From: Azospirillum canadense
Lineage (GTDB): Bacteria > Pseudomonadota > Alphaproteobacteria > Azospirillales > Azospirillaceae
Assembly: GCF_025961225.1 (NCBI RefSeq)
Contig: NZ_JAOQNG010000007.1
Span: 1,066,501 to 1,130,500, forward strand
DNA: 64,000 nucleotides
Direction: 5' to 3'
The notes beneath the pieces were generated by a model, which worked only from the letters and a program-made list of their open reading frames with translations, did not search any database and was not told where the DNA came from. The position numbers and the translations under genes are program-made. The stretch's first letter is position 1; every line of letters starts with the position of its first letter. Below are positions 7,932-15,781 of the stretch, piece by piece.

Positions 7932-8699
7932 ATGGATCGTCAGACCAACGCCTTCAAGGCCGCCCTCAAAGCGAGGACGCCGCAGGTCGGGCTGTGGATG
8001 GCCATAGCCTCCGCCTATGCGGCCGAGCTTTGCGGCCAGTGCGGCTACGACTGGTACGTCATCGACGCCGAACACGCGCCCAACACCATCACCACGGTGG
8101 TGGCCCAGCTGCAGGCGATGCAGGGCTGCGGCGGCGAGCCGGTGCTGCGCATTCCGGTCAACGACCTGAACTTCCTCAAACAGGCGACCGATGCCGGGGT
8201 GCGCACGATCCTCGCCCCGATGATCGAGACCGCCGACCAGGCGAGGCAATTGGCCGACGCGATGCACTATCCGCCCCGAGGGCGCCGGGGGGTCGGATCG
8301 GCCCTCGCGCGCGCCTCCCGGTTTGGAGCCGACGCCAACTACCTTGCGAGCGCCAATGAAAGGGCCTGCCTGCTGCTGCAGGTCGAGACAGTGAAGGGCC
8401 TTGCGAACATCGCGGACATCTGCGCCGTCGAGGGGGTGGACGGGATCTTCATCGGCACCGCCGATCTGGCCGCCGACATGGGCCATCTCGGCCGCCCCGC
8501 CGCGCCCGAAGTCCAGGAGGCCATGCTGTCCGCCACGAACAGGATCCTTGCCGCCGGACTGCCGGTGGGGGGGCTGACGTCGGATCCCGCGTTGGCGAAA
8601 TCCTGGCTGGCGGCCGGCCTGACCTTCGTCGCCGTCGGCAACGACGTCAGCGTCCTGCGCGCGGGCCTGACGGCGTTGCGTGGACATTTCCCGGGTTAA
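7932..8699 (+). CDS. hpaI: HpcH/HpaI family aldolase (4-hydroxy-2-oxoheptanedioate aldolase-like)
   Basis: A 255-residue class II pyruvate aldolase beginning 8 bp after the hydratase stop. Typical motifs are GLWMAIASAYAAEL, YDWYVIDAEHAPN (catalytic His region), the metal ligands in LLQVETVKGL and GIFIGTADLAADMG, and the C-terminal FVAVGNDVS. It would split the hydrated seven-carbon product into pyruvate and a C4 semialdehyde. No semialdehyde dehydrogenase is seen here, so that product must be handled by a gene elsewhere. Confidence 0.88.
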   Translation: MDRQTNAFKAALKARTPQVGLWMAIASAYAAELCGQCGYDWYVIDAEHAPNTITTVVAQLQAMQGCGGEPVLRIPVNDLNFLKQATDAGVRTILAPMIETADQARQLADAMHYPPRGRRGVGSALARASRFGADANYLASANERACLLLQVETVKGLANIADICAVEGVDGIFIGTADLAADMGHLGRPAAPEVQEAMLSATNRILAAGLPVGGLTSDPALAKSWLAAGLTFVAVGNDVSVLRAGLTALRGHFPG

Positions 8700-8785
8700 C
8701 GCCACTCTGCCACGGCTGATCGGCTGGACCTCCACCGTCGGCGCCGATGGGGCGAGCAATCTCGCCCCATACAGCTTTTTCAATG

Positions 8786-8818
8786 AACGAAGAGGCGAGT
8801 ATACCCCGCCTCTTCGTT
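8786..8818. terminator. Hairpin between convergent aldolase and nirK genes
   Basis: AACGAAGAGGCG (8786-8797) pairs perfectly with 8807-8818 across a 9-base loop, in the 130-bp gap where the aldolase and nirK genes converge. It is placed to stop transcription both ways, but neither side is followed by a long T run, so it may be a weak or Rho-aided terminator. Confidence 0.5.
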
Positions 8819-8828
8819 GTTCGTTGGA

Positions 8829-9893
8829 TCAATGCTGCATGTCGCCCATCTGCTTGCGGCTGTCGCCGCTCTTGTCCTTGATGATGCTGTCGTTGGCCGG
8901 ACCTTCGACCTCCAGGATGCCGATCAGGCCCTTGGTGGCGCGGCTCAGCGCGTGGTCGACCAGGGCGTACTTGCCCGGATAGTCCACCTTGAACTCCACC
9001 ATGGTGGCGCCGCCCGGCGCGACGGTGACGGTCTGCACGCCCTTGTTCGGCTCGCTCTCCAGGCCGCCCATGTTGTAGACGCGGTCGAAGATTTCACCGA
9101 TCACGTGGAAGGACGAGGTCAGGTTCGGACCGCCGACGCCGAACCAGATGCGCACGGTCTCGCCGACCTTGGCCTTCAGCGGCTTGTCCTTGGACAGCGC
9201 GCCGACGGCGCCGTTGAACACCATGTAGGTGGGCTTTTCGTTCACCAGCCCGTCATAGTCGTCCTCGGCGTTCGCCAGGTTCTTGGCCTTGGTCGCGTAG
9301 ACTTCCTGCTGCATCACGTAGTATTCGTGATCCACCGTCGGCAGCCCGGCCTCGGGCTCGACCACGATCAGGCCGTACATGCCCTTGGAGATGTGGTGGG
9401 CGACCATCGGCGTGGCGCAGTGGTAGACGTAGACGCCCGGCGTCAGCGCCTTGAAGGAGAACTCCTTCGTCTGGCCCGGTTCCACCTGGGTGATCTGGCC
9501 GCCGCCGAGGAACCCGGTCGCCGCGTGGAAGTCCACGCTGTGGTTCATCGTGGAGTCCTTGGCGTTGGAAATCTTCACGTCCACCGTGTCGCCGACGCGC
9601 ACCCGAAACATCGGGCCGGGGATGGTGTTGTTGAAGGTCCAGTAGGTGTAGGTGGTACCGTCGTCCAGCTTGGATTCCACCTCGGTCGTGTTCAGCGTGA
9701 CCTGATGGGTCTTGGGCGCGCGCTTGCCGGCCTTTTCCGGGGCGGGGACGGCGGCCGGATCCTGGACGACGCTGACCGTCGGTTCCTTGACCTTCGGTTC
9801 GGCGTACAGCGTGGTGGCCGAGGCCGCGCCGATGCCCGACAGGGACAGAAGGGCTACGGTGCTGACGGTGGCGAGAAACGTCTTGGTGTTCAT
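8829..9893 (-). CDS. nirK: Copper-containing nitrite reductase NirK
   Basis: Reduces nitrite to nitric oxide in the periplasm. The protein has 354 residues from the ATG at 9893, which begins a Sec signal peptide (MNTKTFLATVSTVALLSL, cleavage near ASA). Two cupredoxin domains follow. Copper ligands are visible: MNHSVDFHAAT, VYVYHCATPMVAHH with the downstream GM (type 1 and type 2 sites), and SSFHVIGEIFD from the second domain. Two TTGAY-N4-RTCAA boxes lie 62-98 bp upstream, so it should be induced at low oxygen with NO by the Crp/Fnr-type regulator at 17515. Confidence 0.96.
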   Translation of the reverse strand: MNTKTFLATVSTVALLSLSGIGAASATTLYAEPKVKEPTVSVVQDPAAVPAPEKAGKRAPKTHQVTLNTTEVESKLDDGTTYTYWTFNNTIPGPMFRVRVGDTVDVKISNAKDSTMNHSVDFHAATGFLGGGQITQVEPGQTKEFSFKALTPGVYVYHCATPMVAHHISKGMYGLIVVEPEAGLPTVDHEYYVMQQEVYATKAKNLANAEDDYDGLVNEKPTYMVFNGAVGALSKDKPLKAKVGETVRIWFGVGGPNLTSSFHVIGEIFDRVYNMGGLESEPNKGVQTVTVAPGGATMVEFKVDYPGKYALVDHALSRATKGLIGILEVEGPANDSIIKDKSGDSRKQMGDMQH

Positions 9894-9955
9894 GGCGTCG
9901 TCCAGGGTCGATGTTTCGTCTGGACCGACCATGGCACGGCGTGCACCGCCTGAAT

Positions 9956-9969
9956 TTGACTGCCGTCAA
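9956..9969. promoter_or_regulatory. FNR/NNR-type box 1 (nirK)
   Basis: TTGACTGCCGTCAA matches the TTGAY-N4-RTCAA consensus of FNR/Dnr/NnrR regulators. Its centre is about 70 bp upstream of the nirK start codon. Confidence 0.75.
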
Positions 9970-9977
9970 GGGGAGTA

Positions 9978-9991
9978 TTGATCGCCGTCAA
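9978..9991. promoter_or_regulatory. FNR/NNR-type box 2 (nirK upstream)
   Basis: TTGATCGCCGTCAA lies exactly 22 bp (two helical turns) from box 1, so two dimers could sit on the same DNA face. Confidence 0.7.
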
Positions 9992-10246
9992 GTCGACGGC
10001 CGTTTTACTGCATCAAGAGCTTAGACATGTAGAGTCTATACTTTCAATTTCAAGGCGCAACGCATGGCCGCGCGGCCTGCCGATTTTGCGGCTTTTCCCC
10101 TTGATCGCGCTGAAGAGAGAGCGTTCCGGAATGTGCCGCCGCGTGGGTCCGCTGCAGCGCGACGCTTTGGGGCGCGACGCCGTGGGAGCGACAAGGCGCC
10201 GCAGGGTGTGGGGGGACTTCGTCGCGGTGAGCCTGTCCCGGGCCGC

Positions 10247-10260
10247 TTGACCATCGTCAA
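10247..10260. promoter_or_regulatory. FNR/NNR-type box 3 (membrane protein / hemerythrin operon)
   Basis: TTGACCATCGTCAA, centred about 97 bp upstream of the ATG at 10351. It places that gene and the hemerythrin behind it in the denitrification regulon. Confidence 0.72.
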
Positions 10261-10350
10261 AGCCGCCCACCGTTCGTAGGCCTAAAGCTCACCGACACAG
10301 GGCCGCCCGAACGGCGGTCTTCGGTTACGACCGATTCAAGGGTGGCGCGC

Positions 10351-11649
10351 ATGGTCCCACTTCCCACCGCCGGCGACGCGCGAGACCGGCTTTTGCCGGC
10401 ATCGGTCCCGTTCCGGTTCTTCGCTGCGGCGCTGCTGTTTCATCTGTGCGGATGGCTGTTGCTGGCTGCCGGACCGGACCGGGTGGCCGGATTCCGCGGC
10501 GGGCCGGGATGGGCGCTCGCCGCACTCCACCTGTTCACGCTCGGCGTTCTCCTGACCACGGCCATGGGCGCCGCCTTCCAGCTGCTGCCCATGGCGACGG
10601 TCCGCCCTGTCCGGTCGGTTGGCTGGGCGAAGCTCTGCTTCTGGCTGACCGTCCCCGGTGTCGCGATCCTGACGCACGGCATGGCCCGCTTCGACTTGCC
10701 CGCTCTCGCCCTGGGCGGGGCGCTGGTCGGGGGTGGGGTCCTGCTGTTCGGCGCGCTGCTGGCCGACAACCTGCGCTCCGCCGGGGACATGCCGGGAATG
10801 CGGCTGTGCGCGGGCGTGGCGCTGGCCGCGTTGGCGGCCATGGCGGCGCTGGGCCTTGCCCTGGTCGTCGACGTGTTCGTTCCCATCCTGCCGGATCGCG
10901 CGTCGGCCGCCGGCGCGCATCTGGGAATGGCGCTGTTCGGCTTCTTCGGCCTGATGGCGGCCGGCTTCTCCACCATCCTGGTGCCGATGCTGACCCTGGG
11001 GCCGGCACCTGCGGCCGCCTCCGGCCGCGCGGTCGCGCTGGTGGGCTGCGCCGGGCTGGCGCTGCTGGCGTTGGGTGCGCTGACCGGAAACACGGCCTTC
11101 ACCGCCGCCGCCGCCGTCGCCGGACTGGCCGCGTCGGCCATCCACCTCCGCGCCATGGCCGGCGTGCTGCGCCGCCGGATGCGGCGGCGGCTCGGCATCG
11201 CCTTCCGTCTGATCCGCGGCGCCTGGGCGATGCTGCCGCTGTCCCTTCTGCTGGCGCTGGCCCTGGCGCTTGGCATCGACGGGTTCAACCTTCCCGCGGT
11301 GTTCGTGACGGTCGCGGTGTTCGGCTGGCTGCTGAGCCTGCTGTTCGGCGTCCTGCAACGCATCGCCCCGTTCCTCGCCTCGGTCCACGCCACGCGGCCG
11401 GGATGCCCGACGCCGCTGGTGTCGCGCTTGGCGCCCGAACGGCCGCTCGCCGTGCACGCGGTCCTGCACGCGGCCGCCGTGGCCTTGCTGGCCGCCGGCA
11501 ACCTCGCCGACTCCGAAGGGATCGTGCGCGCCGGTGCTCTGTGCGGTGCGGCGGGCGCGGTTTCCCTGCTGGTCTTCGCTTTCCGCCTTTTCGTCCGCAC
11601 GCGGACGGCGCTGCGCGCCTCCGCCCCGCTCTCCATCCCGTCCCACTGA
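10351..11649 (+). CDS. Multi-span membrane protein of denitrification cluster, NnrS / heme-copper-oxidase-I-like
   Basis: A 432-residue, very hydrophobic protein with about 12 predicted spans. Start 10351 is preferred because AAGGG lies 8 bp upstream; an in-frame GTG at 10342 overlaps that site. Histidines sit in or near helices (ALHLFTLGVLLTTAMG, ILTHGMARF, GAHLGMALFGFFGLMAAG), and FQLLPM follows the second helix. This resembles NnrS and subunit-I-like haem proteins found beside nitrite and NO reductase genes. Its FNR-type box and downstream hemerythrin support a role in NO stress or metal/haem handling, but the family is not certain. Confidence 0.6.
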   Translation: MVPLPTAGDARDRLLPASVPFRFFAAALLFHLCGWLLLAAGPDRVAGFRGGPGWALAALHLFTLGVLLTTAMGAAFQLLPMATVRPVRSVGWAKLCFWLTVPGVAILTHGMARFDLPALALGGALVGGGVLLFGALLADNLRSAGDMPGMRLCAGVALAALAAMAALGLALVVDVFVPILPDRASAAGAHLGMALFGFFGLMAAGFSTILVPMLTLGPAPAAASGRAVALVGCAGLALLALGALTGNTAFTAAAAVAGLAASAIHLRAMAGVLRRRMRRRLGIAFRLIRGAWAMLPLSLLLALALALGIDGFNLPAVFVTVAVFGWLLSLLFGVLQRIAPFLASVHATRPGCPTPLVSRLAPERPLAVHAVLHAAAVALLAAGNLADSEGIVRAGALCGAAGAVSLLVFAFRLFVRTRTALRASAPLSIPSH

Positions 11650-11662
11650 CCGGAAGTCACCC

Positions 11663-12169
11663 ATGCTCGACCTGCAATCCAAGATCGCCAAGCTTCTCCA
11701 CGCCGACCACATGACCACCCTGGCCACGCTGCAAAGCCTGGACGAGCTGCTGGCCTCCCGGCCGGGGCGCCTGCCGAACCTTGAGGATGAGGCGGTGCGC
11801 CGGACCCTTCAGGCGGTGATCGACATCGCTGCGCACGAAGTCGGCCGCCATTTCGCCTTTGAAGAGGGACAGCTGTTCCCCCTGCTGGAAGCCTGCGGGC
11901 AGACCGGCATGGTCGGCCTGCTGACGATGGAGCACCATTCCATCCTGCCGGCCGCGCAGGAGGCGGCGCGGCTGGCGACGGAGGCGCTCGCGGCCGGGAC
12001 CTTCACGCCCGACGGCTGGGAAGACTTCCAGCGCGTCGCCATGGAGCTGTTGGAACGCGAGATGTTCCACATCCAGAAGGAGGAGATGGGCCTGTTGGCC
12101 GCCATCGCCGCTCTGGTGTCACCCGAGGACGACGCCCGCCTTGCCGAGGCGTACCGCGCCCTTGCCTGA
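11663..12169 (+). CDS. Hemerythrin HHE-domain protein
   Basis: A 168-residue helical bundle with the di-iron ligand pattern of bacterial hemerythrins: LLHADHMTTL near residue 14, EVGRHFAFEEGQLFPLLE near 58, LTMEHHSILPA near 92, and EMFHIQKEEMGLL near 133. Such proteins bind O2 or NO, or repair iron centres damaged by NO (YtfE/DnrN type). It follows the membrane protein by 13 bp and probably shares its FNR-type promoter. A protective role during nitrite and NO reduction is likely. Confidence 0.85.
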   Translation: MLDLQSKIAKLLHADHMTTLATLQSLDELLASRPGRLPNLEDEAVRRTLQAVIDIAAHEVGRHFAFEEGQLFPLLEACGQTGMVGLLTMEHHSILPAAQEAARLATEALAAGTFTPDGWEDFQRVAMELLEREMFHIQKEEMGLLAAIAALVSPEDDARLAEAYRALA

Positions 12170-12181
12170 CCGGCCGGGAGC

Positions 12182-12442
12182 CTACGACTCGGCAGACCGG
12201 CGGAAGCGCACGGTCCAGTGCCCCGGCCCGACCATCCGCGCCTGGGCCACGAAGCCCTCGTCGGACAGCAGGGAGCGCAGCGGGACGGGGTCGAACGGCG
12301 CTTCCACGATCAGGAGACCGCCGGGCGGCACCTCCGCCGCGTGGTCGAGGACGACCCCAAGCGGGTTTTCCCCGGCGGCCAGCAACGGGCGCACGTCGAG
12401 ATGGATCGCCTCCGGGGCGTTGTCGGAATCGGTGATAGCCAT
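12182..12442 (-). CDS. DUF2249 domain protein
   Basis: An 86-residue cytosolic protein starting at 12442, preceded by GGAGG on its strand (an upstream in-frame ATG at 12466 has no such site). It matches the small DUF2249 pattern: LDVRPLLAAGENPLGVVLDH, then GLLIVEAPFDPVPLRSLL and a final GPGHWTVRFRR. These domains often accompany hemerythrins and NO-related genes; their biochemical function is not known. It is divergent from ubiT with one FNR-type box (12517-12530) between them. Confidence 0.75.
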   Translation of the reverse strand: MAITDSDNAPEAIHLDVRPLLAAGENPLGVVLDHAAEVPPGGLLIVEAPFDPVPLRSLLSDEGFVAQARMVGPGHWTVRFRRSAES

Positions 12443-12516
12443 GCCGCCTCCAATCTGCCGGGACATCGCCGCGCCCGGACACCGCCCCGCTTACCACCGC
12501 GCACGACGGCGCGGGC

Positions 12517-12530
12517 TTGACCGGAGTCAA
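12517..12530. promoter_or_regulatory. FNR/NNR-type box 4 (DUF2249 / ubiTUV)
   Basis: TTGACCGGAGTCAA, centred 81 bp upstream of the DUF2249 start and 108 bp upstream of ubiT. It is the only such box between the two divergent units and could serve either or both. Confidence 0.72.
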
Positions 12531-12631
12531 GGACCGGGCGGCCCGCCTATCCTATCGCCGACATCTGGCGGATCAACCCCCGCCACGCATCAAGAATTCG
12601 AAACCAATTCCGAACAGGAGGAACACCGCGA

Positions 12632-13303
12632 ATGCGCGACCCCGGCTTTGCGTTGGACGAAGCGGCGCCCGACAACCGCGCCCGCGCCGTGGAGGTCCGC
12701 CTGACCCAGGTGGGGCTTGGGGTGGGGCTGGGGCTGACGCGCCGTCTTGGCGACGGCGTCGGCGGCCTGCTCGCCGGCCGGGTGCTGCGGATCCTGTCGG
12801 ACCGCCACCCGCGCGCCTTCACGGCGTTGCGCGAGATGCCCGAGGCGCGCCTGCTGATCGATCCGGTGGACGCGCCGGCGGCCCTGCTGCTCCAGGTCGG
12901 ACCCCGGCTGGCCTTGCGGGTGTGCGACCGGCACGGCGTGGCGGAGGGCGCCGTGGACGCCGCGGTGCGCGGTCCCTGCGCGCGCCTGCTCGACCTGCTC
13001 GAAGGCCGCATCGACGGGGACGCGCTGTTCTTCCGCCGCGAGCTGGCGATCGAGGGCGACACCGCCCTGATCCTGGCGCTCCGCAACACCCTGGACGGGG
13101 AGGACATGGACCTGTTCGCCGACATGGCCACCGCGGCCGGTCCGCTGCGCCACGCCCTGCCGGTCGCCCGGCGCCATGCCGGGCGGATGCTGGATCTCCT
13201 CGACAGCGCCCGGCGCGCGGCGCCCCCGCCGCTGCGCTGGGGCATGGCCGCCCTGGAACGGCGGCTGGCCGGCCAACCGAAACGCCGGCCGCAGGGATCA
13301 TAA
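12632..13303 (+). CDS. ubiT: UbiT, SCP2-domain accessory protein for anaerobic ubiquinone synthesis
   Basis: A 223-residue protein whose ATG follows AGGAGG. The N-terminal ~60 residues are amphipathic, and an SCP2-like lipid-binding domain follows (ARLLIDPVDAPAALLLQVGPRLALRV, ending FFRRELAIEGDTALILALRNTLDG). This is the layout of UbiT (YhbT), which binds ubiquinone intermediates and works with UbiU and UbiV when oxygen is absent. The next two genes encode those partners 4 and 13 bp apart, which makes the assignment strong despite little sequence conservation. Confidence 0.88.
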   Translation: MRDPGFALDEAAPDNRARAVEVRLTQVGLGVGLGLTRRLGDGVGGLLAGRVLRILSDRHPRAFTALREMPEARLLIDPVDAPAALLLQVGPRLALRVCDRHGVAEGAVDAAVRGPCARLLDLLEGRIDGDALFFRRELAIEGDTALILALRNTLDGEDMDLFADMATAAGPLRHALPVARRHAGRMLDLLDSARRAAPPPLRWGMAALERRLAGQPKRRPQGS

Positions 13304-13307
13304 GCGC

Positions 13308-14294
13308 ATGGAACCGTTCGAACTGATTTGCCCGGCCGGCAACCCGGCCGCGCTGCGCGCCGCCGTCGATGCCGGCGCCGACGCCGTCTATCTGGGTTTC
13401 CGCGACGAGACCAACGCGCGCAACTTCCCCGGACTGAACTTCTCGCGCGAGGATCTGGCGGGCGCCGTCGCCTACGCCCACGCGCGCCGGGTGCAGGTCT
13501 TCGTGGCCATCAACACCTACCCGCAGGCCGGAAACCTGGGGCCGTGGGAACGCGCCGTGGACGATGCGGCGCGGCTGAAGGCCGACGCGGTCATCCTGGC
13601 CGACGTCGGCCTGCTCGCCTACGCCGCCCGCCGGCATCCGGACCTGCGGCTGCACCTGTCGGTGCAGGCGTCGGCGGCGAACGTCGAGGCGATCCGCCTG
13701 TACCGCGATGCCTTCGGCGTGCGCCGCGTGGTGCTGCCGCGCGTGCTGACGGTTCCGGAGATCGCCCGCCTCAACGCCGAGATCGACATCGAGACGGAGG
13801 TGTTCGTGTTCGGCGGGATGTGCCCGATGGCGGAGGGGCGCTGCTCCCTTTCCTCCTACGCGACGGGGCTGTCGCCCAACCGGCAGGGCGTCTGCTCGCC
13901 GGCCAGCCACGTCCGGTACGAGCCGCGCGGTACGGCGCTCGCCTCGACCCTCGGCGGCTTCACCATCAACCTGTTCGAGGAGGGGGAACAGGCCGGCTAT
14001 CCGACCCTGTGCAAGGGCCGCTTCCTGTCCGGGGACCGCCCGGCCTACCTGTTCGAGGAACCGACCAGCCTCAACGCCATGGAATTGCTGCCGGAGCTGA
14101 AGGCCGCCAAGGTGCGCGCCCTGAAGATCGAAGGTCGCCAGCGCGGCAAGGCCTACATCGCCGCCGTCGTCGCCGCCTACCGCCGGGCCTTGGACGCCTT
14201 CGCGAAGGGCCAGGCGCTGCCGACGCTGAACCTGGACGCGGTGGTCGAGGGCGGCGCCCAGACGACCGGTGCCTACAAGCGCGCCTGGCGCTGA
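13308..14294 (+). CDS. ubiU: UbiU, O2-independent ubiquinone hydroxylation protein (U32 fold)
   Basis: A 328-residue peptidase-U32-fold protein, close to the E. coli UbiU length. With UbiV it forms a [4Fe-4S] complex that hydroxylates the ubiquinone ring without oxygen. Four likely cluster cysteines are visible: FGGMCPMAEGRCSLSS, RQGVCSPASH and YPTLCKGRF. The N-terminus LICPAGNPAALRAAVDAGAD is characteristic. It lies between ubiT and ubiV in one operon. Confidence 0.93.
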   Translation: MEPFELICPAGNPAALRAAVDAGADAVYLGFRDETNARNFPGLNFSREDLAGAVAYAHARRVQVFVAINTYPQAGNLGPWERAVDDAARLKADAVILADVGLLAYAARRHPDLRLHLSVQASAANVEAIRLYRDAFGVRRVVLPRVLTVPEIARLNAEIDIETEVFVFGGMCPMAEGRCSLSSYATGLSPNRQGVCSPASHVRYEPRGTALASTLGGFTINLFEEGEQAGYPTLCKGRFLSGDRPAYLFEEPTSLNAMELLPELKAAKVRALKIEGRQRGKAYIAAVVAAYRRALDAFAKGQALPTLNLDAVVEGGAQTTGAYKRAWR

Positions 14295-14307
14295 GGAGCA
14301 GGACACC

Positions 14308-15222
14308 ATGACGCCCCTTCTGACTCCGGGCCTGACCCTGGGCCCCGTGCTGTTCAATTGGCCCGCGGACCGCTGGCGCGACTTCTACTTCCGCATGGCC
14401 GACGAAGCGCCGCTGGACACCGTCATCCTCGGCGAGATCGTCTGCCACAAGCGCGCCCCCTTCTTCGCGGACGCCATGGAGGCGGTCGTCGCCCGGCTGG
14501 CCGCCGCCGGAAAGGAGGTCTGGTTCGCCAGCCCGATCCTGGCCGGCAACGACCGTGAGCGCGCGGCGATGCGCGACGTGGTGGCGAACGGGCTGCTTCC
14601 GGTTGAAGCGAACGACATGGGCGCGCTGGCCCTGTTGGCCGGGCAACCCCACGCGGTCGGCCCCTTCATCAACACCTACAACGAGGCGACGCTGTCCTGG
14701 CTGGCCGGGCGCGGAGCTATGTCGGTGTCACTGCCGGCCGAACTGCCGGCGGCCTCCGTCGCCGTTTTGGCGAAGGCGGGGGCCGCGTTGGGCCTCGCGG
14801 TCGAGGTGCAGGTGTTCGGGCGGGCGCCGCTGGCGATCTCGGCCCGCTGCTACCACGCGCGGGCGCACGGGCTGCACAAGGACGGCTGCCAGTTCGTCTG
14901 CGGCAACGACCCGGACGGCATGCCGGTGAAGACGCTGGACGGCCAATCCTTCCTGACCGTGAACGGCACACAGACGCTGTCCCACGGCTACCTCTGCCTT
15001 GCGGGTGAGATGGACCGACTGGCCGCCATGGGCGTCTCGCGCTTCCGCCTGTCGCCGCAGGCGGTCGACATGGTCGCCGTCGCCACGGCCTTCCGCGCCG
15101 TCCTGGCCGGGCAGCGGGATGGCCGGGACGCCGCCGCGGAGGTGGGCCGACTGGTCGACGCGCCCCTAGAGAATGGCTTTTTCCACAACGTGGCGGGCAC
15201 CGCCTACGCCGCCGAGGCGTAA
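14308..15222 (+). CDS. ubiV: UbiV, O2-independent ubiquinone hydroxylation protein
   Basis: A 304-residue U32-fold partner of UbiU. Cysteines expected to hold its [4Fe-4S] cluster appear in GEIVCHKRAPFF (about residue 40), ISARCYHARAHG and KDGCQFVCGND. The start at 14308 is 13 bp after ubiU. Together the three genes would let the cell make ubiquinone for nitrate and nitrite respiration under anoxia. Confidence 0.93.
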   Translation: MTPLLTPGLTLGPVLFNWPADRWRDFYFRMADEAPLDTVILGEIVCHKRAPFFADAMEAVVARLAAAGKEVWFASPILAGNDRERAAMRDVVANGLLPVEANDMGALALLAGQPHAVGPFINTYNEATLSWLAGRGAMSVSLPAELPAASVAVLAKAGAALGLAVEVQVFGRAPLAISARCYHARAHGLHKDGCQFVCGNDPDGMPVKTLDGQSFLTVNGTQTLSHGYLCLAGEMDRLAAMGVSRFRLSPQAVDMVAVATAFRAVLAGQRDGRDAAAEVGRLVDAPLENGFFHNVAGTAYAAEA

Positions 15223-15339
15223 CCTTCCGCCACCCGATGTCCGCCGGCCGCCCTTACTGTTCCATGGGCCATCCCATGGGCGGCCGACCGACCCCCCGGC
15301 ACCGATTCGCGTGCCATCTTTTTTCAAAGAGGAAACACC

Positions 15340-15708
15340 ATGAAGCGTAGTCTCGCCGTCCTGGCGTTCGGCCTGTCCGTCGGCCTGTCCGGCCTCGCAT
15401 CGGCACAGGACGCCGACGCCGGCGAAAAGGTCTTTGCGCAGTGCAAGGCCTGCCACACCATCGAAGCCGGTGGGCCGAACCGCGTCGGTCCGAACCTGCA
15501 CGGCATCGTCGGCCGCAAGGCGGCCTCGGCCGCCGGCTTCAACTACTCCGACGCCATGAAGGCTGCCGGCAGCTGGGATGAGGCCACCCTGGACAAATAC
15601 CTGACCGACCCGAAGGCCGCCGTTCCCGGCAACAAGATGGCCTTTGCCGGCGTGAAGAACGAGCAAGCCCGCAAGGATCTGGTCGCTTATCTGAAGAAGA
15701 ACAGCTGA
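15340..15708 (+). CDS. Class I cytochrome c (c2/c550 type), periplasmic
   Basis: A 122-residue preprotein: Sec signal (MKRSLAVLAFGLSVGLSG, cleavage after ASA), then a class I cytochrome c with haem site CKACHT near residue 36, the GPNLHGIVGRKAAS segment, and the axial methionine in GNKMAFAGV. This type carries electrons from the bc1 complex to NirK and cNor. AGAGGAAAC precedes the ATG. A GC-rich inverted repeat at 15246-15285 separates it from ubiV. Confidence 0.9.
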   Translation: MKRSLAVLAFGLSVGLSGLASAQDADAGEKVFAQCKACHTIEAGGPNRVGPNLHGIVGRKAASAAGFNYSDAMKAAGSWDEATLDKYLTDPKAAVPGNKMAFAGVKNEQARKDLVAYLKKNS

Positions 15709-15733
15709 GAGGTTTGCGGAAAATTCTCGGCGA

Positions 15734-15747
15734 TTGACCGCAATCAA
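15734..15747. promoter_or_regulatory. FNR/NNR-type box 5, with no protein gene behind it
   Basis: TTGACCGCAATCAA lies 26 bp after the cytochrome c stop codon. On the plus strand no coding gene follows before the terminator at 15819-15853 and the IS element. It may drive a short RNA or be left over from a displaced gene. Confidence 0.65.
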
Positions 15748-15781
15748 GACTGAATAGGGGAGTTTTTGCGAACATCATCGC

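Larger units (their letters stand above)
9894..10350. other. nirK / membrane-protein divergent control region
   Basis: No gene is supported in this 457-bp stretch. It holds three FNR/NNR-type boxes: two close together on the nirK side (9956-9969, 9978-9991) and one on the other side (10247-10260). The small open frames here are not credible as genes. The AT-rich section 10010-10055 may hold promoter elements. Confidence 0.5.

Noticed and set aside
9978..10250. Small plus-strand gene of 90 codons in the nirK upstream region
   Set aside because: It begins within an FNR-type box, has no ribosome site, and reads as an Arg-rich random sequence.
10336..11727. Minus-strand open frame of 463 codons opposite the membrane protein
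   Set aside because: Composition is Arg/Gln/Gly-rich low complexity, and the plus strand encodes a coherent 12-span protein with an FNR-type box and a ribosome site.
12819..14357. Minus-strand open frame of 512 codons opposite ubiT and ubiU
   Set aside because: Antisense to two well-recognised genes; no family resemblance.
15246..15285. GGCCGCCC...GGGCGGCC inverted repeat as a ubiV terminator
   Set aside because: The 24-base loop is long and no T run follows, so it is noted only as a possible structure before the cytochrome gene.
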